From: Serratia marcescens
GTDB taxonomy: Bacteria > Pseudomonadota > Gammaproteobacteria > Enterobacterales > Enterobacteriaceae
Assembly: GCA_015548865.1 (NCBI GenBank)
Contig: JADMXW010000006.1
Location: forward strand, 124,001 to 188,000
Reading direction: 5' to 3'
Length of the DNA stretch: 64,000 nucleotides
The translations under genes and the position numbers were made by a program. How positions within the stretch are numbered: position 1 is the first letter of the stretch; each line of letters begins with the position of its first letter. This document shows positions 30,203 through 42,342 of this stretch, one piece after another. The notes under the pieces are model-generated. The model did not search any database, had not been told where the DNA came from, and saw only the letters and a list, made by a program, of their open reading frames with translations.

Positions 30203-30474
30203 GATCTGGGTGGGAAGATAGCGATCTAGCCGAGAGGATAATGTCTCTGTGCGCTAGAATGAGCGACCCGACTCAGCCTGCGTTGAGGGATCGATTTTTA
30301 TCCAAGAAAAGATAATAGTTATATAAAAATATTTTTTATGATTAAATGGCCTTAATCTGTTGAAATAACCGTCTGCTTTTCATCGCATTGCAAATTTTGC
30401 GTCGTAGTGGAAAAGTAAAGCAACGGTAGAAACTTTTTTCGTGCCTGATGCACATGCTCAATAACATGGGATGA

Positions 30475-31452
<978 letters not shown>

Positions 31453-31484
31453 CGTCGTCTATTGCTCAACAGGGATGCTTTGGC

Positions 31485-31700
31485 ATGATCAAGCGTGTGC
31501 TATTGGTGTGTTAATACTGATATCTGGCGCGGTGCTGAATGGATTCTCCTCTTTTGAACTTTCAGAACATGCCCAGCAGACGTTATCGTTTTTGCTGGGC
31601 GCAGTGGGGATTTTTAGCCACAGAACAGTCTGCTTACGCGCCCGGTGCCTTGGACGCGATATCAGGATGGACTTTGGACAGACATTGCTGAGGGTGTTAA
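31485..31700 (+). pseudogene. Possible frameshifted small membrane-protein gene
   Basis: An ATG at 31485 has AGGG 10 bases upstream but its frame (MIKRVLLVC) stops after nine codons. The neighbouring frame continues with a membrane-like stretch, IGVLILISGAVLNGF, then SSFELSEHAQQTLSFLLGAVGIF. Restoring one base after GTGCT would join them into one small two-helix membrane protein. I do not recognise a named family, and no alignment was possible. The interval also holds an 8-bp inverted repeat (31571-31578 / 31593-31600) that could end cysB transcription. Confidence 0.35.
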
Positions 31701-31706
31701 TGGGGG

Positions 31707-32342
31707 TCAGGCGTAAATCTTTTCGCCAAATTCACACAGATCCTCGATCAAGCATGAACCGCAGCGTGGTTTGCGGGCAATGCAGGTGTACCGTCCATGC
31801 AAAATCAGCCAGTGATGGCAGTCGATTTTGAACTCGGCAGGCACGACCTTCAACAATTTCTCTTCTACTGCATCGACATTTTTCCCAGGTGCGAAACCGG
31901 TACGGTTGCACACGCGAAAAATATGCGTGTCGACGGCGATGGTGGGCCAGCCAAAGGCTGTGTTTAATACCACGTTAGCCGTTTTACGTCCAACACCTGG
32001 CAGCGCTTCCAGTGCTTCGCGATTTTCAGGAACCTGGCCTTGATGTTTATCTAACAGAATACGGCAGGTCTTGATAATGTTTTCTGCCTTGCTGTTAAAC
32101 AGGCCAATGGTACGAATATACTCTTTCACGCCATCAACGCCGAGTGCCAATAAGGCTTCGGGAGTATTGGCAACAGGGTAAAGCTTTGCGGTTGCTTTAT
32201 TCACGCTGACGTCCGTTGCCTGGGCCGACAGAAGAACGGCTATCAGCAGTTCAAACGGCGTCGAAAATGTTAACTCGGTGGTTGGATGGGGGTTAGCGTC
32301 GCGAAGACGACGTAGGATCTCACCACGTTTTTCCTTATTCAT
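31707..32342 (-). CDS. nth: Endonuclease III
   Basis: DNA glycosylase/AP lyase for oxidised pyrimidines, 211 residues as in E. coli. Helix-hairpin-helix LPGVGRKTANVVL with the catalytic Lys, the active Asp in VDTHIFRVCNR, and the [4Fe-4S] cluster ligands CX6CX2CX5C in CIARKPRCGSCLIEDLC. Last gene of the rsx operon, 19 bases after rsxE. Confidence 0.98.
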   Translation of the reverse strand: MNKEKRGEILRRLRDANPHPTTELTFSTPFELLIAVLLSAQATDVSVNKATAKLYPVANTPEALLALGVDGVKEYIRTIGLFNSKAENIIKTCRILLDKHQGQVPENREALEALPGVGRKTANVVLNTAFGWPTIAVDTHIFRVCNRTGFAPGKNVDAVEEKLLKVVPAEFKIDCHHWLILHGRYTCIARKPRCGSCLIEDLCEFGEKIYA

Positions 32343-32361
32343 CGTCCTATCCTTATTCCGA

Positions 32362-33066
32362 TTATTGTGCTGTCCCCGTCAGGTTCGTGATAGCGGCGGG
32401 GCTCTGGTTAGCCAAGCTGGCGGCGCGACGGCGTTTCATTCTTTCATCAATCAGATACTTGGCTGCAAGCAGTAGCGCCAGACCGATAAACGCGCCGGGT
32501 GGAAGCATTGCTAACAAGAAAGGTGTGTCAACGTGGATCACTTCAATGCGCAACGCTTCAGCCCAATTGCCCAACAACAAATCTGCACCGTCAAACAGTG
32601 TGCCGTTACCCAGCAATTCACGTAATGAACCCAATACGAACATAGTACAGGTTGCTCCCATTCCCATGGCAAACCCATCCAACGCCGAGAGGGCGACAGG
32701 GTTTTGCGCCGCGTAGGCTTCCGCTCGGCCAATAACCAGACAGTTAGTGACGATCAGTGGAATAAAAATACCCAGCGATTGGTACAAACCATAGGCGTAG
32801 GCGTTGATCAGCATTTCTACTGAGCTGACCACGGCCGCTATGATCATCACATAAATCGGGATGCGGATTTCAGAGGGCACCCAACGGCGCATGGCGGATA
32901 TCGCTGCGTTGGTACAGGTGAGCACCAACGTGGTAGCCAAGCCCAATCCTAAAGCATTGGTTGCCGTCGATGTGACGGCAAGCAGTGGGCACATGCCCAA
33001 CAGTTGCACCAATGCCGAGTTGTTTTTCCATAGCCCCCGGGCCAGAAGATGTTTTACTTCACTCAT
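32362..33066 (-). CDS. rsxE: RsxE, electron transport complex membrane subunit
   Basis: Inner-membrane subunit of the Rsx (Rnf-like) complex that keeps SoxR reduced. 234 residues, about six membrane segments, with [20 protein letters not shown] and [17 protein letters not shown] near the start and [14 protein letters not shown] chose the ATG at 33066 (MSEVKHL), one base after the rsxG stop, because it matches E. coli; an upstream ATG lies within rsxG. Confidence 0.96.
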   Translation of the reverse strand: MSEVKHLLARGLWKNNSALVQLLGMCPLLAVTSTATNALGLGLATTLVLTCTNAAISAMRRWVPSEIRIPIYVMIIAAVVSSVEMLINAYAYGLYQSLGIFIPLIVTNCLVIGRAEAYAAQNPVALSALDGFAMGMGATCTMFVLGSLRELLGNGTLFDGADLLLGNWAEALRIEVIHVDTPFLLAMLPPGAFIGLALLLAAKYLIDERMKRRRAASLANQSPAAITNLTGTAQ

Positions 33067-33067
33067 A

Positions 33068-33694
33068 TTACTCAGCTCCACAATTCGGCAATGTGGCTAA
33101 ATGTGCCGGGATTGTCTGCATAAAAAGTGCCGTGCGTTTGGTTGCGTTTACCACCGCTCGGGGCGTAATAGTTGCCCCCGTAAACTGATCGTAATCCCCG
33201 CCATCCTTTTTAACCGCCCATTGGCGATCGCTGGCTCCATGAACGGTACGCCCAGTAAAACGGGTTATCCAGTCTGATACACGGGCATCAATTTTGTCAC
33301 CCAGGCCCGGTGTTTCGTGGTGCTCTGTAACCCGTACTCCCAGCACCTTACCATGGAAATCCGCCCCTATCAGCAGATGAATGGCTCCGGAATAGCCATC
33401 CGGCGCGCTGGATTCAATAGCTGCAGCAACCAGCGCATCGCCTTTTCGGGCGATATACAGGTGTCGAGAGGCGGTGCTACCTAAAGCCTCATCAGTGACA
33501 AGGTAACATTCTTGCAGAATGTTATTGTCATATATATCGGGAGGAATCACCTGATCTAACAGCGCTTTTTGTTGCAACTGTGTTTGATGGGCGATGGTGG
33601 GTTTGGTTAAGGTATTTACCACGGCAGTTAAGCCCGTGGTCAAAGCGGCAAACAGCGCCAGTGTCGTCGCGTGGCGTCGCATCGTACTGATCAT
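33068..33694 (-). CDS. rsxG: RsxG, FMN-binding electron transport subunit
   Basis: Membrane-anchored periplasmic flavoprotein of 208 residues. N-terminal anchor (about 10-30), then an FMN-binding domain with the covalent-flavin threonine motif [25 protein letters not shown] is the other conserved block. It lies 9 bases after rsxD and touches rsxE. Confidence 0.96.
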   Translation of the reverse strand: MISTMRRHATTLALFAALTTGLTAVVNTLTKPTIAHQTQLQQKALLDQVIPPDIYDNNILQECYLVTDEALGSTASRHLYIARKGDALVAAAIESSAPDGYSGAIHLLIGADFHGKVLGVRVTEHHETPGLGDKIDARVSDWITRFTGRTVHGASDRQWAVKKDGGDYDQFTGATITPRAVVNATKRTALFMQTIPAHLATLPNCGAE

Positions 33695-33703
33695 GGTATT
33701 TCC

Positions 33704-34759
33704 TTATCGACGATGGCCATAAGCGCGTGGTTGAGTAAAGTAATCGATGAGCGGTACCGTGATATTTGCTAGCAATACTGCGAACGCGATACCGTCAGGG
33801 TATCCACCGTAGGTACGAATCAGCCACACCAACAACCCAATCAGTGCGCCAAACAATAAACGCCCTTTATTGGTCGTAGAGGCGGTCACAGGATCGGTAG
33901 CGATGAAGAAAGCGCCTAGCATGGTTGCACCGGAGAACAGGTGTAACAGCGGTGGAGCGGCTTTTTCCGGCGTTAATATCCAGCCGAGCGTGGCGCACAG
34001 TGCCAGAGCCAGGAGCATGCTGAAGGGGATATGCCACCGGATGGTGCGGGTCAGCAGTAGAAGGATGCCACCCAGCAAGTAACTTAGGTTAACCCATTGC
34101 CAGCCTACGCCTGCCAGGCTTTCCGCAAATATAGGGTGCTGCAACACGTGTGCAGAGGTTTCTCCAGCGCGCAGACCCGTTTTGAAACCGTCCAACGGTG
34201 TTGCTTGCGTAATACCATCAATGTTTTGCATCAATCCCTGAATATGCGCGCCAGCAGCGGTCTGACCGGTGAAAATGACGTGTAATGCATCAACGAACGT
34301 GACGGGCATTACCTGTAAAGCGGTGGGGGGCAGCCAACTGGTCATTTGGACTGGGAAGGAGATCAACAACACCACATAGCCTACCATTGCAGGATTAAAC
34401 GGGTTGTTACCCAGTCCACCGTAAATCTGTTTGGCAATCACAATAGCGAAAAACGTTGCCAATACCACCATCCACCAAGGCGCTAAAGGTGGCAGGCTGA
34501 CACCGAGCAGAATGGCGGTCAATAAAGCAGATTGGTCAGCCAATGTGGAGCGCACTGCAAATTTTCTGAGTGACAACGTCACGGCTTCGGATGCTAACGC
34601 TGTTACTGACGCGAGGAGGATTTGTATCAATGTACCGAAGCCAAAAAAGATTGTCTGGGCAACAATACCGGGCACACAGGCGAATATTACCCACAGCATG
34701 ATACGTTGCGTGCGTTGATAGTTATGGGTAAAAGGCGAACTTGCGATCTTGAAAGCCAT
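33704..34759 (-). CDS. rsxD: RsxD, membrane subunit with covalent FMN
   Basis: Polytopic inner-membrane protein of 351 residues in the Rsx complex. [18 protein letters not shown] and the FMN-threonine motif [20 protein letters not shown] are visible. The start directly adjoins the rsxC stop. A perfect matS site (34570-34582) lies inside the coding region, with no visible effect on the reading frame. Confidence 0.97.
   Translation of the reverse strand: MAFKIASSPFTHNYQRTQRIMLWVIFACVPGIVAQTIFFGFGTLIQILLASVTALASEAVTLSLRKFAVRSTLADQSALLTAILLGVSLPPLAPWWMVVLATFFAIVIAKQIYGGLGNNPFNPAMVGYVVLLISFPVQMTSWLPPTALQVMPVTFVDALHVIFTGQTAAGAHIQGLMQNIDGITQATPLDGFKTGLRAGETSAHVLQHPIFAESLAGVGWQWVNLSYLLGGILLLLTRTIRWHIPFSMLLALALCATLGWILTPEKAAPPLLHLFSGATMLGAFFIATDPVTASTTNKGRLLFGALIGLLVWLIRTYGGYPDGIAFAVLLANITVPLIDYFTQPRAYGHRR
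34570..34582. other. matS site (MatP binding), inside rsxD
   Basis: GTGACAACGTCAC fits the 13-bp consensus GTGACRNYGTCAC at all positions. MatP bound at matS organises the terminus macrodomain in enterobacteria. See also 46037-46049 and 48669-48681. Confidence 0.85.
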
Positions 34760-36940
34760 CTATTCCTCGTGAGTGCGGATGGAAGCCTGTTCGGCTTTAC
34801 GAGCTTTAACGCGGGCAATAGCCGCTGCCACGGCGGCCTTGCGCGGGTCGCTCAGGTCTGGTGCCGGCGTGGTCTCAGGCTCTGGCATTATGGTGTCCGT
34901 CGGCGAAATGCCCTCTGGTACCTGCTGAGCGGCTTTCTTGGCTTTGACGCGGGCAATAGCCGCTGCCACGGCGGCCTTGCGCGGGTCGCTCAGGTCTGGT
35001 GCCGGCGTAGTCTCAGGCTCTGGCATTATGGTGTCCGTCGGCGAAATGCCCTCTGGTACCTGCTGAGCGGCTTTCTTGGCTTTGACGCGGGCAATAGCCG
35101 CTGCCACGGCGGCCTTGCGCGGGTCGCTCAGGTCTGGTGCCGGCGTAGTCTCGGGCTCTGGCGTTATGGTGTCCGTCGGCGAAATGCCCTCTGGTACCTG
35201 CTGAGCGGCTTTCTTGGCTTTGACGCGGGCAATAGCGGCCGCCACGGCAGCTTGCCGTGGATCTGCTAGCGGCGTGGATGTCTCTGTGATCTGTTCGGAT
35301 TCAGCCTGCATCCGCTGTTTTTCTCGAGCTTGTGCTTTTCGTGCTTCGCGTGCAGCTATGACAGCACTGTTGTCCGGTGTTTGGTCAGGCTGAACGACAA
35401 TCGGTTCAAGCGGTGCTGTGAGCGCATTTTTGCTGCGCACGCGTTCCAATGCCGCCTGAACTGCCTGTTTGTCTGTCGTAGAAACTGTGGCGGCAGCTTG
35501 CTGGTGGCGCCGTTCCCGTGCAGCTTTCTCCCGCGCCAGGCGTGCCTGTTTGGCATCAAAACGGGCTTTAGCCTGCTGTGCACGATGGGCTTCAAGATCG
35601 ATAGCGCGGATTTCAGCCTTTTCTTGGCGATAATATTGCACTAATGGAATATTGCTTGGGCAGACATAGGCGCAAGCACCGCACTCAATACAGTCAAACA
35701 AATGGTGAGCGCGTGCCTTTTCATGTTCTTGTCCACGGCTGAACCAATAAAGCTGTTGAGGAAGCAGGCCCGCCGGGCAAGCATCAGCACATTTGCTGCA
35801 ACGAATACAAGATTGCTCTGCCTCTGGAGTCTGCATTTCGCTCACCGAGGGAGCGAGAATGCAGTTACTGATTTTGACTATCGGTACGTCAAGCGCGGGC
35901 AGGGTAAAGCCCATAAGTGGGCCCCCCATGATTACCATTGGGCTTTTGTTTTCAGCATGAAACCCAGCCTGTTTAAGCAAGTGGCGCACTGGGGTTCCGA
36001 GTCGTGCCCAGACATTTCCCGGCTGACGTAGTGCTTCCCCAGTCAGCGTCACTACGCGCTCAGTCAAGGCTTCTCCGTCGATCACGGCGCGTTTGATGGC
36101 ATAAGCGGTGCCCACATTTTGCATCAATACACCGATGGAAGCAGAGTGCTTACCAAACGGCACTTCTTTACCGGTCAAAATTTTAGTGAGCTGTTTGGCT
36201 CCGCCTGAAGGGTATTTAGTGGGAATGACCCGTAACCTGATGTCAGAACGCTCCGCCAGTGAACGGCGCAGCGCCGCAATGGCCTCCGGCTTGTTATCTT
36301 CGATACCGATTAAGATGCGTTCTGGCGAAAGCAAATGCATCAGGATCTCAATCCCTTGCACAATCTCATCGGCGTGCTCTTGCATCAGCCTGTCATCTGC
36401 CGTGATGTAAGGTTCACATTCGGCGGCGTTGATAATCAGTGTTGCAATACCGCGCAACCCGCCTTTAAGTTTGGCTGAGGTAGGGAAGCCCGCACCGCCC
36501 AGACCGGCAATACCTGCCTGATGCAAATGTGTCAGCAGGGTGTCTACCGAATGTTGTTGATAGTCAGGAAAGCACTGACGATCGCACCAGCGATCGTCTC
36601 CGTCAGGAATAATAATGATGCTCAATTCCGGCAAGGCCGAAGGGTGCGCCGTCATATGCGGACGGATGGCGTTTACGGTGCCGGAGGTAGGTGCATGCAC
36701 TGGCAACATACGACCGGTACCGCGCGTCAATGGTTGCCCGCGTAACACACGATCGCCTACTTTTACACAGAGTTCGCCTTCCGGCCCGAGATGCTGTTTG
36801 AGCGGAATGATAAACTGTTCTGGCAACGGAATGTGACGCATGGGTACGCGGCTGGATTGGGTTTTCATCTCAGGCGGATGAATGCCACCGTTGAAATCCC
36901 AAATTCTCTCTTTCCGGAATAGATTTAACAGCTTAAGCAT
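34760..36940 (-). CDS. rsxC: RsxC, electron transport complex subunit
   Basis: Peripheral subunit of the Rsx complex, 726 residues. The N-terminal half resembles NADH dehydrogenase 51-kDa-like proteins ([47 protein letters not shown]). Two [4Fe-4S] ferredoxin motifs follow: [12 protein letters not shown] and [12 protein letters not shown]. The C-terminal 170 or so residues are an Ala/Lys-rich, probably helical, tail built from tandem repeats beginning [20 protein letters not shown]. It overlaps rsxB by 8 bases. Confidence 0.97.
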   Translation of the reverse strand: MLKLLNLFRKERIWDFNGGIHPPEMKTQSSRVPMRHIPLPEQFIIPLKQHLGPEGELCVKVGDRVLRGQPLTRGTGRMLPVHAPTSGTVNAIRPHMTAHPSALPELSIIIIPDGDDRWCDRQCFPDYQQHSVDTLLTHLHQAGIAGLGGAGFPTSAKLKGGLRGIATLIINAAECEPYITADDRLMQEHADEIVQGIEILMHLLSPERILIGIEDNKPEAIAALRRSLAERSDIRLRVIPTKYPSGGAKQLTKILTGKEVPFGKHSASIGVLMQNVGTAYAIKRAVIDGEALTERVVTLTGEALRQPGNVWARLGTPVRHLLKQAGFHAENKSPMVIMGGPLMGFTLPALDVPIVKISNCILAPSVSEMQTPEAEQSCIRCSKCADACPAGLLPQQLYWFSRGQEHEKARAHHLFDCIECGACAYVCPSNIPLVQYYRQEKAEIRAIDLEAHRAQQAKARFDAKQARLAREKAARERRHQQAAATVSTTDKQAVQAALERVRSKNALTAPLEPIVVQPDQTPDNSAVIAAREARKAQAREKQRMQAESEQITETSTPLADPRQAAVAAAIARVKAKKAAQQVPEGISPTDTITPEPETTPAPDLSDPRKAAVAAAIARVKAKKAAQQVPEGISPTDTIMPEPETTPAPDLSDPRKAAVAAAIARVKAKKAAQQVPEGISPTDTIMPEPETTPAPDLSDPRKAAVAAAIARVKARKAEQASIRTHEE
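34763..35263 (-). repeat. 138-bp tandem repeat in the rsxC tail
   Basis: Three complete 46-codon units and one partial unit of 29 codons lie in frame at the end of rsxC. Unit boundaries on the plus strand are about 34763-34849 (partial), 34850-34987, 34988-35125 and 35126-35263. The three full units are nearly identical at both protein and DNA level, which implies recent duplication or gene conversion. Confidence 0.95.
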
Positions 36941-37511
36941 GATGTTCTACTTGGATAAGGCGAACGGGAATGGTTTCAAGATCCCATTTCCAGTTGGACG
37001 TCGTGGTGGCTACCGGGCGCAGTTCAATGCAATCTGTAGGGCAAGGCGCGATGCAGAGATCGCAACCAGTACAGAGATCGCTCACCACGGTATGCACTGC
37101 GCGAGTGGTGCCGATAATGGCATCAACCGGGCAGGCTTGGATACATTTGGTGCATCCGATGCAGTTGCCTTCATCTATCCAGGCCACTTTGAGTGCAGGC
37201 TGCAAGTCGGGCGTGTCGCCATCGAGTGGTTGCGGGTCAATATTGAGTTTCTCAGCCAGTTTCAACATCATGGCTTCGCCACCAGGACCACATTTATTAA
37301 TCTGCTCACCGTGCAATGCCACGGCTTCGGCATAAGGTCGGCAGCCTGGGTAGCCACACTGACCACATTGGCTTTGCGGTAGCATCGCTTCAACCTGCTC
37401 GACGATGGGGTCTGCATCGACGTGAAAACGGCGTGAGGCAAAACCAAGAATCAAACCTGACACCAGCGCCAACACACTTACCGCTGCAATCGCAATCCAA
37501 ATGGCGTTCAT
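36933..37511 (-). CDS. rsxB: RsxB, iron-sulfur electron transport subunit
   Basis: 192-residue membrane-associated ferredoxin-like protein. N-terminal membrane helix (about 5-25), a 4-Cys cluster in [15 protein letters not shown], and two [4Fe-4S] motifs [12 protein letters not shown] and [12 protein letters not shown]. The ATG overlaps the rsxA stop by one base and the stop overlaps rsxC by 8 bases: tightly coupled operon. Confidence 0.97.
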   Translation of the reverse strand: MNAIWIAIAAVSVLALVSGLILGFASRRFHVDADPIVEQVEAMLPQSQCGQCGYPGCRPYAEAVALHGEQINKCGPGGEAMMLKLAEKLNIDPQPLDGDTPDLQPALKVAWIDEGNCIGCTKCIQACPVDAIIGTTRAVHTVVSDLCTGCDLCIAPCPTDCIELRPVATTTSNWKWDLETIPVRLIQVEHHA

Positions 37512-38092
37512 TAGAATTTCACCAACCCGGTAAAGCCCATAAATGCAAGCGACATCAAACCGGCAGTGACCAATGCAATCGATGATCCACGAAATGGCGC
37601 GGGCACATCTGACACTGCGATGCGTTCACGAATGGCCGCGAACAGCACCATAACAAGAGAGAATCCGGCGGCGGCACTAAAACCATAAACCGTCGATTGC
37701 ATAAAATTGTGTGACAGATTGACGTTGAGCAACGCAACGCCCAATACGGCGCAGTTGGTGGTGATTAACGGAAGGAAAATCCCCAGCAGGCGATAGAGTT
37801 CCGGGCTGGTTTTTCGCACAGCTAGCTCGGTGAACTGCACCACGACCGCCAGTATCAGAATAAACGCCATGGTTCGCAGGTAGACGATCCCCAGCGGCAG
37901 CAGCACGTACTCGTTAACCAACCAGGAAAACATTGAGCCGAGCGTCATGACGAAGGTTGTTGCCAACCCCATACCAATGGCGGTTTCCAGTTTCTTGGAC
38001 ACGCCCATGAAGGGACAGAGTCCAAGAAACTTCACCAGAACAAAATTGTTCACCAGCAGCGTGCTGACGAAAAGAAGCAGATAGTCGGTCAT
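37511..38092 (-). CDS. rsxA: RsxA, electron transport complex membrane subunit
   Basis: First gene of rsxABCDGE-nth. 193-residue inner-membrane protein with about six membrane segments; [41 protein letters not shown] and [16 protein letters not shown] are family hallmarks. I chose the ATG at 38092, which matches E. coli; an upstream in-frame ATG at 38173 adds an unrelated segment. The complex uses ion or proton gradient and NADH to re-reduce SoxR. Confidence 0.97.
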   Translation of the reverse strand: MTDYLLLFVSTLLVNNFVLVKFLGLCPFMGVSKKLETAIGMGLATTFVMTLGSMFSWLVNEYVLLPLGIVYLRTMAFILILAVVVQFTELAVRKTSPELYRLLGIFLPLITTNCAVLGVALLNVNLSHNFMQSTVYGFSAAAGFSLVMVLFAAIRERIAVSDVPAPFRGSSIALVTAGLMSLAFMGFTGLVKF

Positions 38093-38185
38093 TACAATGC
38101 CTAAAAAACAAAACCGGACTATTATCCGGCATTGTAAGGCTTTCGACAACACACCCAGAATAGGGATATTCACCGAAAGCGGATA

Positions 38186-38210
38186 TTTACCCCGCAGCTG
38201 GCGGGGTAAA
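38186..38210. terminator. Hairpin between cnu and rsxA
   Basis: Perfect 10-bp stem TTTACCCCGC / GCGGGGTAAA with a 5-base loop, about 107 bases beyond the cnu stop and 94 before the rsxA start. It could terminate cnu transcription before rsxA. Confidence 0.55.
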
Positions 38211-38316
38211 TCGTCACATTTAAGACCTTCTGGGCGAGAAGTTCAAGAAGATATGAGAAGTTCAAGGTGACTATGATGATAGTGCAGACCGTTCAGGAAA
38301 CGACCCGTTGTCAGGA

Positions 38317-38532
38317 TTAAAGCACGAAACGCCAGACGGATTTGGGAATACAACCGAGATCGAACAGCTTCCCGCCTGCAGAAAGTTCAGCACGACGGTG
38401 ATCGGCGGCGCGGGACATGTTGATAATCTCCTTATTATCAGTCAACGAATAGTTTAAATGGTCATAGAGTTTTTCAAGACTGTCCGGGGTATTCACTTTG
38501 CGAAACTTAAATAAGTATTCAGCAGTGGTCAT
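38317..38532 (-). CDS. cnu: Cnu (YdgT), Hha-family nucleoid protein
   Basis: 71-residue partner of H-NS that modulates silencing of horizontally acquired genes. It matches E. coli Cnu in length and in [42 protein letters not shown] and PKSVWRFV. E. coli also carries cnu near rsxA. The nearby AT-rich orphan gene at 47185 could be one of its targets, but that is inference. Confidence 0.95.
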   Translation of the reverse strand: MTTAEYLFKFRKVNTPDSLEKLYDHLNYSLTDNKEIINMSRAADHRRAELSAGGKLFDLGCIPKSVWRFVL

Positions 38533-38623
38533 GATTTTAATTAAATAAGAATGTTGTAGGGTGGTTAAGTATATGCCAGAGAAGGCGGGTGTCTAGCGTA
38601 ATAGGAATAATGAAATGAGAGGT

Positions 38624-38650
38624 GGAACCCGATCTTCACAATCGGGTTCC
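38624..38650 (-). terminator. Terminator of araBA
   Basis: Perfect 10-bp stem GGAACCCGAT / ATCGGGTTCC with a 7-base loop starts 11 bases beyond the araA stop and is followed on the minus strand by ACCTCTCATTTCATT. Confidence 0.75.
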
Positions 38651-38660
38651 TTGGCGTGGG

Positions 38661-40166
38661 TTAGCGCGAGTTGAGTTTGTAGTACATGTCATTCCAACGC
38701 AGTGCGTCTTTGAATGCCGGTATACGGGTTTCATTATCAATCACTAAAAGTTCGATGTGATTCATTTCGGCATACAGCCTAAGATAATCAAGATCCAATG
38801 CCTGGCTAAAGACCGTATGGTGCGCACCACCCGCCAGGATCCAGGCTTCGGCGGCTTCTTCCAAAGAAGGTTGAGCTTGCCAGATAGCCCGTGCAACCGG
38901 CAGTTTAGGCAACGGATGTGGCTGCTCAATGGTATCAACCACGTTGACCAACATGCGGAAACGATCGCCCATGTCTATCACGCTGGCATTGAGTGCCGGG
39001 CCCGCTGGGGTAGAGAAGATCAGGCGTGCCGGGTCGGCTTTGCCACCGATGCCCAGGTGCTGTGCATCCAATAGGGGTTTTTCCTCTTTAGCGATGCTCG
39101 GACACACCTCCAACATATGGGAGCCTACGACCAGATTGTTGCCTGGGACGAAATGGTAGGTGTAGTCTTCCATAAATGAGGTACCGCCCGGTAGCCCTTC
39201 AGCCATCACTTTCATGATGCGCAGCAATGCGGCCGTTTTCCAATCGCCTTCGCCACCAAAACCGTAGCCCTTTTGCATCAACCGTTGCACGGAGAGACCG
39301 GGCAACTGTTTAAGACCATAGAGATTTTCAAAATCGGTGGTGAAAGCGCGATAGCCGCCTTTTTCCAGAAAACGTGTCAGGCCTAGCTCTATTTGTGCGG
39401 CATCCAGCAGATTCTGGCGGTTATGTCCGTTGAGTTTGACCGCATCGGTCAGTTGGTAGCTAGCCTCATATTCTTCAATCAGTGCGTCGATATCGCCTTT
39501 GGTGACGGCATCCACTTCGCCAGCAAGATCGCCCAATCCCCACGCACTGACTGAATAACCGAACTGAATCTGTGCGCCAACTTTGTCCCCTTCAGTTACC
39601 GCCACCTCACGCATGTTATCGCCAAAACGCGCTACTTTGAGCTGCTTACTTTCCGCAAGCGCGGCGGCTACACGCATCCACTTGGCAATACGTTGATGGG
39701 CATTTTTATCTTTCCAGTGACCCACCGCAACCTGATGTGATTGGCGCATTCTTGCGCCGATGAATCCGAATTCACGCCCGCCGTGTGCTGTTTGATTCAG
39801 GTTCATGAAATCCATATCCATGGTGTCCCAGGGGATTTCAGCATTAAATTGGGTATGGAACTGCATCAGCGGTTTGGCCAACACATTCAGCCCGGCAATC
39901 CACATTTTTGCGGGAGAAAAAGTGTGTAACCACACCAGCAAACCGATACAACTATCCTGATAGTTGGCGTCACGACAGAGCGCCAAAATTTCGTCGGGTG
40001 ATTTAGCGACTGGCTTAAGCACCAACTTCACCGGCAGCCCAGCATCCTGATTCAGTCCTTGTACTACTTTCTCTGCATTCTCTTTTACCTGGCGTAAGGT
40101 TTCCGGGCCGTAGAGATGTTGACTGCCAATGACAAACCAGACTTCACGCTGTTGTAAATTCCCCAT
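38661..40166 (-). CDS. araA: L-arabinose isomerase
   Basis: Converts L-arabinose to L-ribulose in the cytoplasm. 501 residues (E. coli 500). [45 protein letters not shown] and [15 protein letters not shown] are conserved, with metal-binding Glu and His in these blocks. I chose the ATG at 40166, preceded by AGGAG, over one six codons upstream. Downstream of araB; together they form the araBA operon. No araD is present in the window. Confidence 0.97.
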   Translation of the reverse strand: MGNLQQREVWFVIGSQHLYGPETLRQVKENAEKVVQGLNQDAGLPVKLVLKPVAKSPDEILALCRDANYQDSCIGLLVWLHTFSPAKMWIAGLNVLAKPLMQFHTQFNAEIPWDTMDMDFMNLNQTAHGGREFGFIGARMRQSHQVAVGHWKDKNAHQRIAKWMRVAAALAESKQLKVARFGDNMREVAVTEGDKVGAQIQFGYSVSAWGLGDLAGEVDAVTKGDIDALIEEYEASYQLTDAVKLNGHNRQNLLDAAQIELGLTRFLEKGGYRAFTTDFENLYGLKQLPGLSVQRLMQKGYGFGGEGDWKTAALLRIMKVMAEGLPGGTSFMEDYTYHFVPGNNLVVGSHMLEVCPSIAKEEKPLLDAQHLGIGGKADPARLIFSTPAGPALNASVIDMGDRFRMLVNVVDTIEQPHPLPKLPVARAIWQAQPSLEEAAEAWILAGGAHHTVFSQALDLDYLRLYAEMNHIELLVIDNETRIPAFKDALRWNDMYYKLNSR

Positions 40167-40214
40167 GATAACTCCTGCTTGCACGTAGCTTCAAAAACGG
40201 AAAATAACCGGTGA

Positions 40215-41900
40215 TCAGTTTGTCGCTTTACGCTGCGCAGCATACGCAGGTTCGGCGAGATGACACCACTGTTGATAACGTTCATATAGCGCCTGATACC
40301 GAATCACGCGCGTGGGATTCGGCGTCAGCGTGCGCTCGATGCGGCTGGCCATGTGGTGCTGAGCGGTCGGAATATCTTTGTGTACCCCTGCAGCCACGGC
40401 ACCAAAGATGGCCGCACCCAGGGCGCAACATTGATCGGAGGCCACCACTTGCAACGGGCGATTCATGACATCGGTACACACTTGCATGATGGTGGGGGAT
40501 TTGCGGGCAATGCCGCCGAGGGCTAGAAGGTTTTCTACCGGAACGCCCTGGGATTCGAAGCACTCCATGATGGCGCGAGCACCAAAGGCCGTGGCCGCAA
40601 TGAATCCGCCAAACAGCGTCGGCGCATCAGTTCCGAGATTGAGATCGGTGATCACCCCTTTCAGTCTCTGGTTGGCGAAAGGGGTACGTCGTCCATTAAA
40701 CCAGTCCAGCACTACGGGCAGATGATCGAGTGTAGGATTGTCTGCCCAACGCGTGGTCAATGCTTCCAATAAATGGGCTTGCGTTTGAGCCAACTTAGGC
40801 TGAAATTCAGGATGTTCTTGTGCGGCCAGATGTAGCGACCAGCCAAGCAACTTGCCAAACCAGGCATACATATCGCCAAAAGCAGACTGTCCCGCTTCCA
40901 GACCGATAAAACCCGGTACGACGCTGCCGTCCACCTGTCCACAGATCCCGGCAACTGGTGTGTTTCCCACGCGTGCTTCATCGGCAATCAGGATGTCACA
41001 TGTGGAGGTACCGATGACTTTAACCAGTGTGTAAGGTTGAGCACCTGCGCCCACGGCCCCCATATGGCAATCAAACGCACCGCCTGAGAGGATAGTGTTA
41101 GCGGGAACGCCCAATCGCTGCGCCCATTCGGGGGTGATAGTCCCGACAGGCAAATCTGCCGTCCACGTGTCGGTGAACAGTGGATAGTGTAGGTGGCGGG
41201 TCAACAGCGGATCGAGTGCATGGAGAAAAGCTTTGGGCGGAACGCCGCCCCATTCTGGATGCCATAACGATTTATGCCCAGCGCTGCAACGCCCGCGCTT
41301 TATGTTGTGGGGTGCCTGGGTACCAGACAGCAGTGCTGGAACCCAATCACACAGTTCAATCCAGGATACGGCGGTCTGTAGTACCGCACTGTCGGCTCGG
41401 GAGACGTGTAAAATCTTGGCCCAGAACCACTCAGAGGAGTATACGCCGCCAATATATTTGGTGTAATCGGGAAATTGGCCGCTACGACACAGCGTATTAA
41501 TAGCCTCGGCTTCTTCAATAGCCGTGTGGTCTTTCCATAGCACAAACATGGCATTTGGGTTGTCGGCGAATTCCGGGCGTAGCGCCAAAACCTGGCCGTT
41601 TTCGTCAATAGGTGCAGGGGTAGAACCGGTGGTATCGACGCCGATGGCGCAAATATTTAGGCGCTGCTCTGATGATAAGCGCTGTACCACCACCTTGACG
41701 GCCTGTTCCAGTGCTTCTATATAGTCGAGCGGATGATGCCTAAATTGATTTTCGGCCGGCTGACAATATAGCCCCTCCCGCCACCGCGGGTAGTAAACCA
41801 CCTCGGTTTCCAACTCCTGTCCTGATTGACAGTCAACGGCCAGCGCACGCACTGAATCGCTGCCAAAATCCAGACCGATTGCTATTGCACCCGCGTTCAT
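40215..41900 (-). CDS. araB: L-ribulokinase
   Basis: Phosphorylates L-ribulose. FGGY-family kinase of 561 residues (E. coli 566). ATP and sugar blocks visible are [42 protein letters not shown] and [16 protein letters not shown]. First gene of araBA, separated from araA by 48 bases. araD, the next pathway step, is not adjacent, so it must lie elsewhere. Confidence 0.97.
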   Translation of the reverse strand: MNAGAIAIGLDFGSDSVRALAVDCQSGQELETEVVYYPRWREGLYCQPAENQFRHHPLDYIEALEQAVKVVVQRLSSEQRLNICAIGVDTTGSTPAPIDENGQVLALRPEFADNPNAMFVLWKDHTAIEEAEAINTLCRSGQFPDYTKYIGGVYSSEWFWAKILHVSRADSAVLQTAVSWIELCDWVPALLSGTQAPHNIKRGRCSAGHKSLWHPEWGGVPPKAFLHALDPLLTRHLHYPLFTDTWTADLPVGTITPEWAQRLGVPANTILSGGAFDCHMGAVGAGAQPYTLVKVIGTSTCDILIADEARVGNTPVAGICGQVDGSVVPGFIGLEAGQSAFGDMYAWFGKLLGWSLHLAAQEHPEFQPKLAQTQAHLLEALTTRWADNPTLDHLPVVLDWFNGRRTPFANQRLKGVITDLNLGTDAPTLFGGFIAATAFGARAIMECFESQGVPVENLLALGGIARKSPTIMQVCTDVMNRPLQVVASDQCCALGAAIFGAVAAGVHKDIPTAQHHMASRIERTLTPNPTRVIRYQALYERYQQWCHLAEPAYAAQRKATN

Positions 41901-42342
41901 CGTTCAGCTCCTATTGCTCAGTCACTGTGGGGGTTGTGGATCGCGATTAGAAGTGCGTGTTGTCATGGTTCGGGATAAGCGGGAACGCACATTCCGGATG
42001 AACATACGATAGTCACCAGAAAAGCGCGGGGTGAGGAAGGGTTAGCTGGAAGTATGCATTTTTCTGCCGCCTGTCGTGGTTTTGTGACATCAATCAAAGG
42101 TTAACGGCAGGTTAAATTCGCTAAATCTATGCACAAATCTGTCATTGTTTCGGGATGTGATAACGCTCTAGATTCTGGTGTTAAATACCCGCTACAACTA
42201 CACCGTCTGAATGTTGCACTGTGGAGGATAAATACTAAGTCCGTGTTTTTTCTCTAACCAGATTGAATGTGTCTTACCGAGAGTGATAACGCAGGTTGTG
42301 GTGAACAGCCTGCAAAAAAGATAACCCCTACCGGAGAACATC
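41901..42342. promoter_or_regulatory. Divergent arabinose control region (araBA / araFGH)
   Basis: About 440 bases between divergent araB and araF. A good CRP site lies at 42083-42098. TATGCATTTTTCTGCCG (42053-42069) and TATGCACAAATCTGTCA (42128-42144) resemble AraC half-sites, the latter at about 11 of 17 positions of the reversed araI1 sequence. An arrangement with CRP between AraC sites would let arabinose activate both operons. Confidence 0.6.
42083..42098. promoter_or_regulatory. CRP-cAMP binding site
   Basis: TGTGA-CATCAA-TCAAA matches the CRP consensus TGTGAN6TCACA at 9 of 10 fixed positions. It fits catabolite control of arabinose genes. Confidence 0.65.

Noticed and set aside
31475-31831. 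118-codon plus-strand frame after cysB taken as an intact gene
   Set aside because: Its ATG abuts the AGGG without spacing and its second half overlaps nth antisense; a frameshifted short gene fits better.
34622-35269. Plus-strand open frame with repeated [12 protein letters not shown]-type peptide
   Set aside because: It is the antisense shadow of the rsxC tandem repeats; the repeat pattern follows from the minus-strand gene.
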